Assembly (NCBI GenBank): GCA_029880275.1
Contig: JAOUOQ010000117.1
Location: 1 to 6,121, forward strand
DNA from: Candidatus Aminicenantota bacterium
GTDB taxonomy: Bacteria; Acidobacteriota; B3-B38; Guanabaribacteriales; B3-B38
DNA length: 6,121 bases
Direction of reading: 5' to 3'
The notes under the pieces were generated by a model. That model did no database searches. It was not told the DNA's origin and saw nothing but the letters and a program-made list of their open reading frames with translations. A program made the translations under genes and the position numbers. Shown here piece after piece: positions 5,538-6,121 of the stretch. Position 1 is the stretch's first letter; each line of letters starts with the position of its first letter.

Positions 5538-6121
5538 GTGATTGACCTGAAAAATTGGAGAAGGGGCTCCACGGTTTTCCTGTTTACCATCTTTTGCCTG
5601 TTTCTGTCAATCTTGTTAAGAGAAGACTTTGCCCGGCAGGAGGAGAGAGGAGTAACATTCACCAAGCTCTGGGAGTTCCAGGTGGAACAAGCCGCCAACC
5701 TTACAACCTCCGTCGCCATCCTTACTCAACCTGTTTGCGATGCGGAGAGGGTCTATTTCGGCTCCGAAAACGGCACTTTTTATGCCCTGGATATTGCAAG
5801 TGGAGAAAAAGTGTGGGAATTCACCGCCGGGAGCCCGGTTCAGCAGAGTGCTACCCTGGGGAACGACAGCCTGTTCGTGGCTACTTCTGGTATGGATGCA
5901 TTATCTCTGGACCTCCTTACTGGAAATCTCCGCTGGAGAAGGAAATTGGATGGCGAAATCTTTACTCCCTTAATCTTCGACAGAGGAGCTCTATATCTCG
6001 GCTTTTCACGATATATCGCCTGCCTGAGAGCCTCTGACGGGGAGGAGATATGGAGATTTGAGACTGGTGGAGAAGTTCATGCCCCTCCACTTATCGAAGG
6101 CGAATATCTTTATGGCGGCTC
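5538..6121 (+). CDS. Exported or membrane-anchored PQQ-like beta-propeller repeat protein, N-terminal part (3' end outside window)
   Basis: The frame is open from GTG 5538 to the window end (194 complete codons) after an in-frame TAG at 5529. AAAGG at 5524-5528 lies 9 nt before the GTG. GAGGTGAT at 5535-5542 is an even stronger ribosome-binding match and could instead serve CTG 5547, so the start is slightly uncertain. Residues 1-9 are basic, residues 12-27 are strongly hydrophobic (a signal anchor or signal peptide), and no lipobox is seen. From residue 45 on, repeats of about 40 residues carry PQQ/BamB-type blades: 'VYFGSENGTFYALDIASGEKVWEF' (72-95), 'LFVATSGMDALSLDLLTGNLRW' (112-133), 'LYLGFSRYIACLRASDGEEIWRF' (152-174), and a fourth starting at 187. 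Such propellers are scaffolds (BamB) or dehydrogenase cores. The part seen shows no cofactor residues, so substrate and role are unknown. It is transcribed away from larE. Confidence 0.85.
   Translation, partial: MIDLKNWRRGSTVFLFTIFCLFLSILLREDFARQEERGVTFTKLWEFQVEQAANLTTSVAILTQPVCDAERVYFGSENGTFYALDIASGEKVWEFTAGSPVQQSATLGNDSLFVATSGMDALSLDLLTGNLRWRRKLDGEIFTPLIFDRGALYLGFSRYIACLRASDGEEIWRFETGGEVHAPPLIEGEYLYGG

Noticed and set aside
5555..6037. 160-codon frame inside the beta-propeller region
   Set aside because: The frame starting at GTG 5538 shows regular PQQ-like repeats and a membrane segment, while this one is a +2 shadow with no recognisable pattern.

Overview
The window (about 6.1 kb, close to half G+C) is ordinary-density bacterial chromosome. 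No RNA gene, mobile element, CRISPR array or phage gene was recognised. Genus cannot be read from the sequence. The mix of an orphan STAS regulator, a DUF2851 protein, a J-like/RodZ-HTH protein beside a MinD/FlhG-like ATPase, and secreted proteins ending their signal peptides in '-LFGQ' suggests an uncultured Gram-negative lineage of the Acidobacteriota/Aminicenantes or deltaproteobacterial type. That placement is an inference with low confidence.

Left block, plus strand (1-1316): the 3' end of a TldD/PmbA-family metallopeptidase gene, a small secreted protein of unknown function (486-857), and a single-domain STAS anti-sigma-factor antagonist (969-1316). Spacing of 74 and 111 bp means these need not be one operon.

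Central block, minus strand (5360 down to 1343): four tightly packed genes that look like one operon. They are larE (sulfur insertion for the nickel-pincer nucleotide cofactor), a MinD/FlhG-like deviant-Walker ATPase, a cytosolic protein joining a J-like domain that lacks HPD to a RodZ-type HTH domain, and a DUF2851 protein with a nuclease-like motif pattern. Spacings are 34 bp, about 23 bp (or a 4-bp overlap if the GTG start is used) and a 32-bp overlap. A candidate sigma70 promoter lies before larE. A short hairpin followed by five Ts, placed inside the end of the convergent STAS gene, could end the transcript.

Right block, plus strand (5538 to the window end): the start of a membrane-anchored or exported PQQ-like beta-propeller protein. 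It has a GTG start, a good candidate promoter, and runs off the window. It diverges from larE across a 177-bp region holding both promoters and an imperfect inverted repeat.

The most interesting part is the ATPase / J-HTH / DUF2851 trio. The pairing of a MinD-type positioning ATPase with a J-like/HTH adaptor and an uncharacterised protein carrying GPDF...GDIEIH motifs is conserved-looking but has no function that I can name. The A8 tract in the overlap of the last two genes adds a possible slippage fusion. Nothing here amounts to a proven new system.
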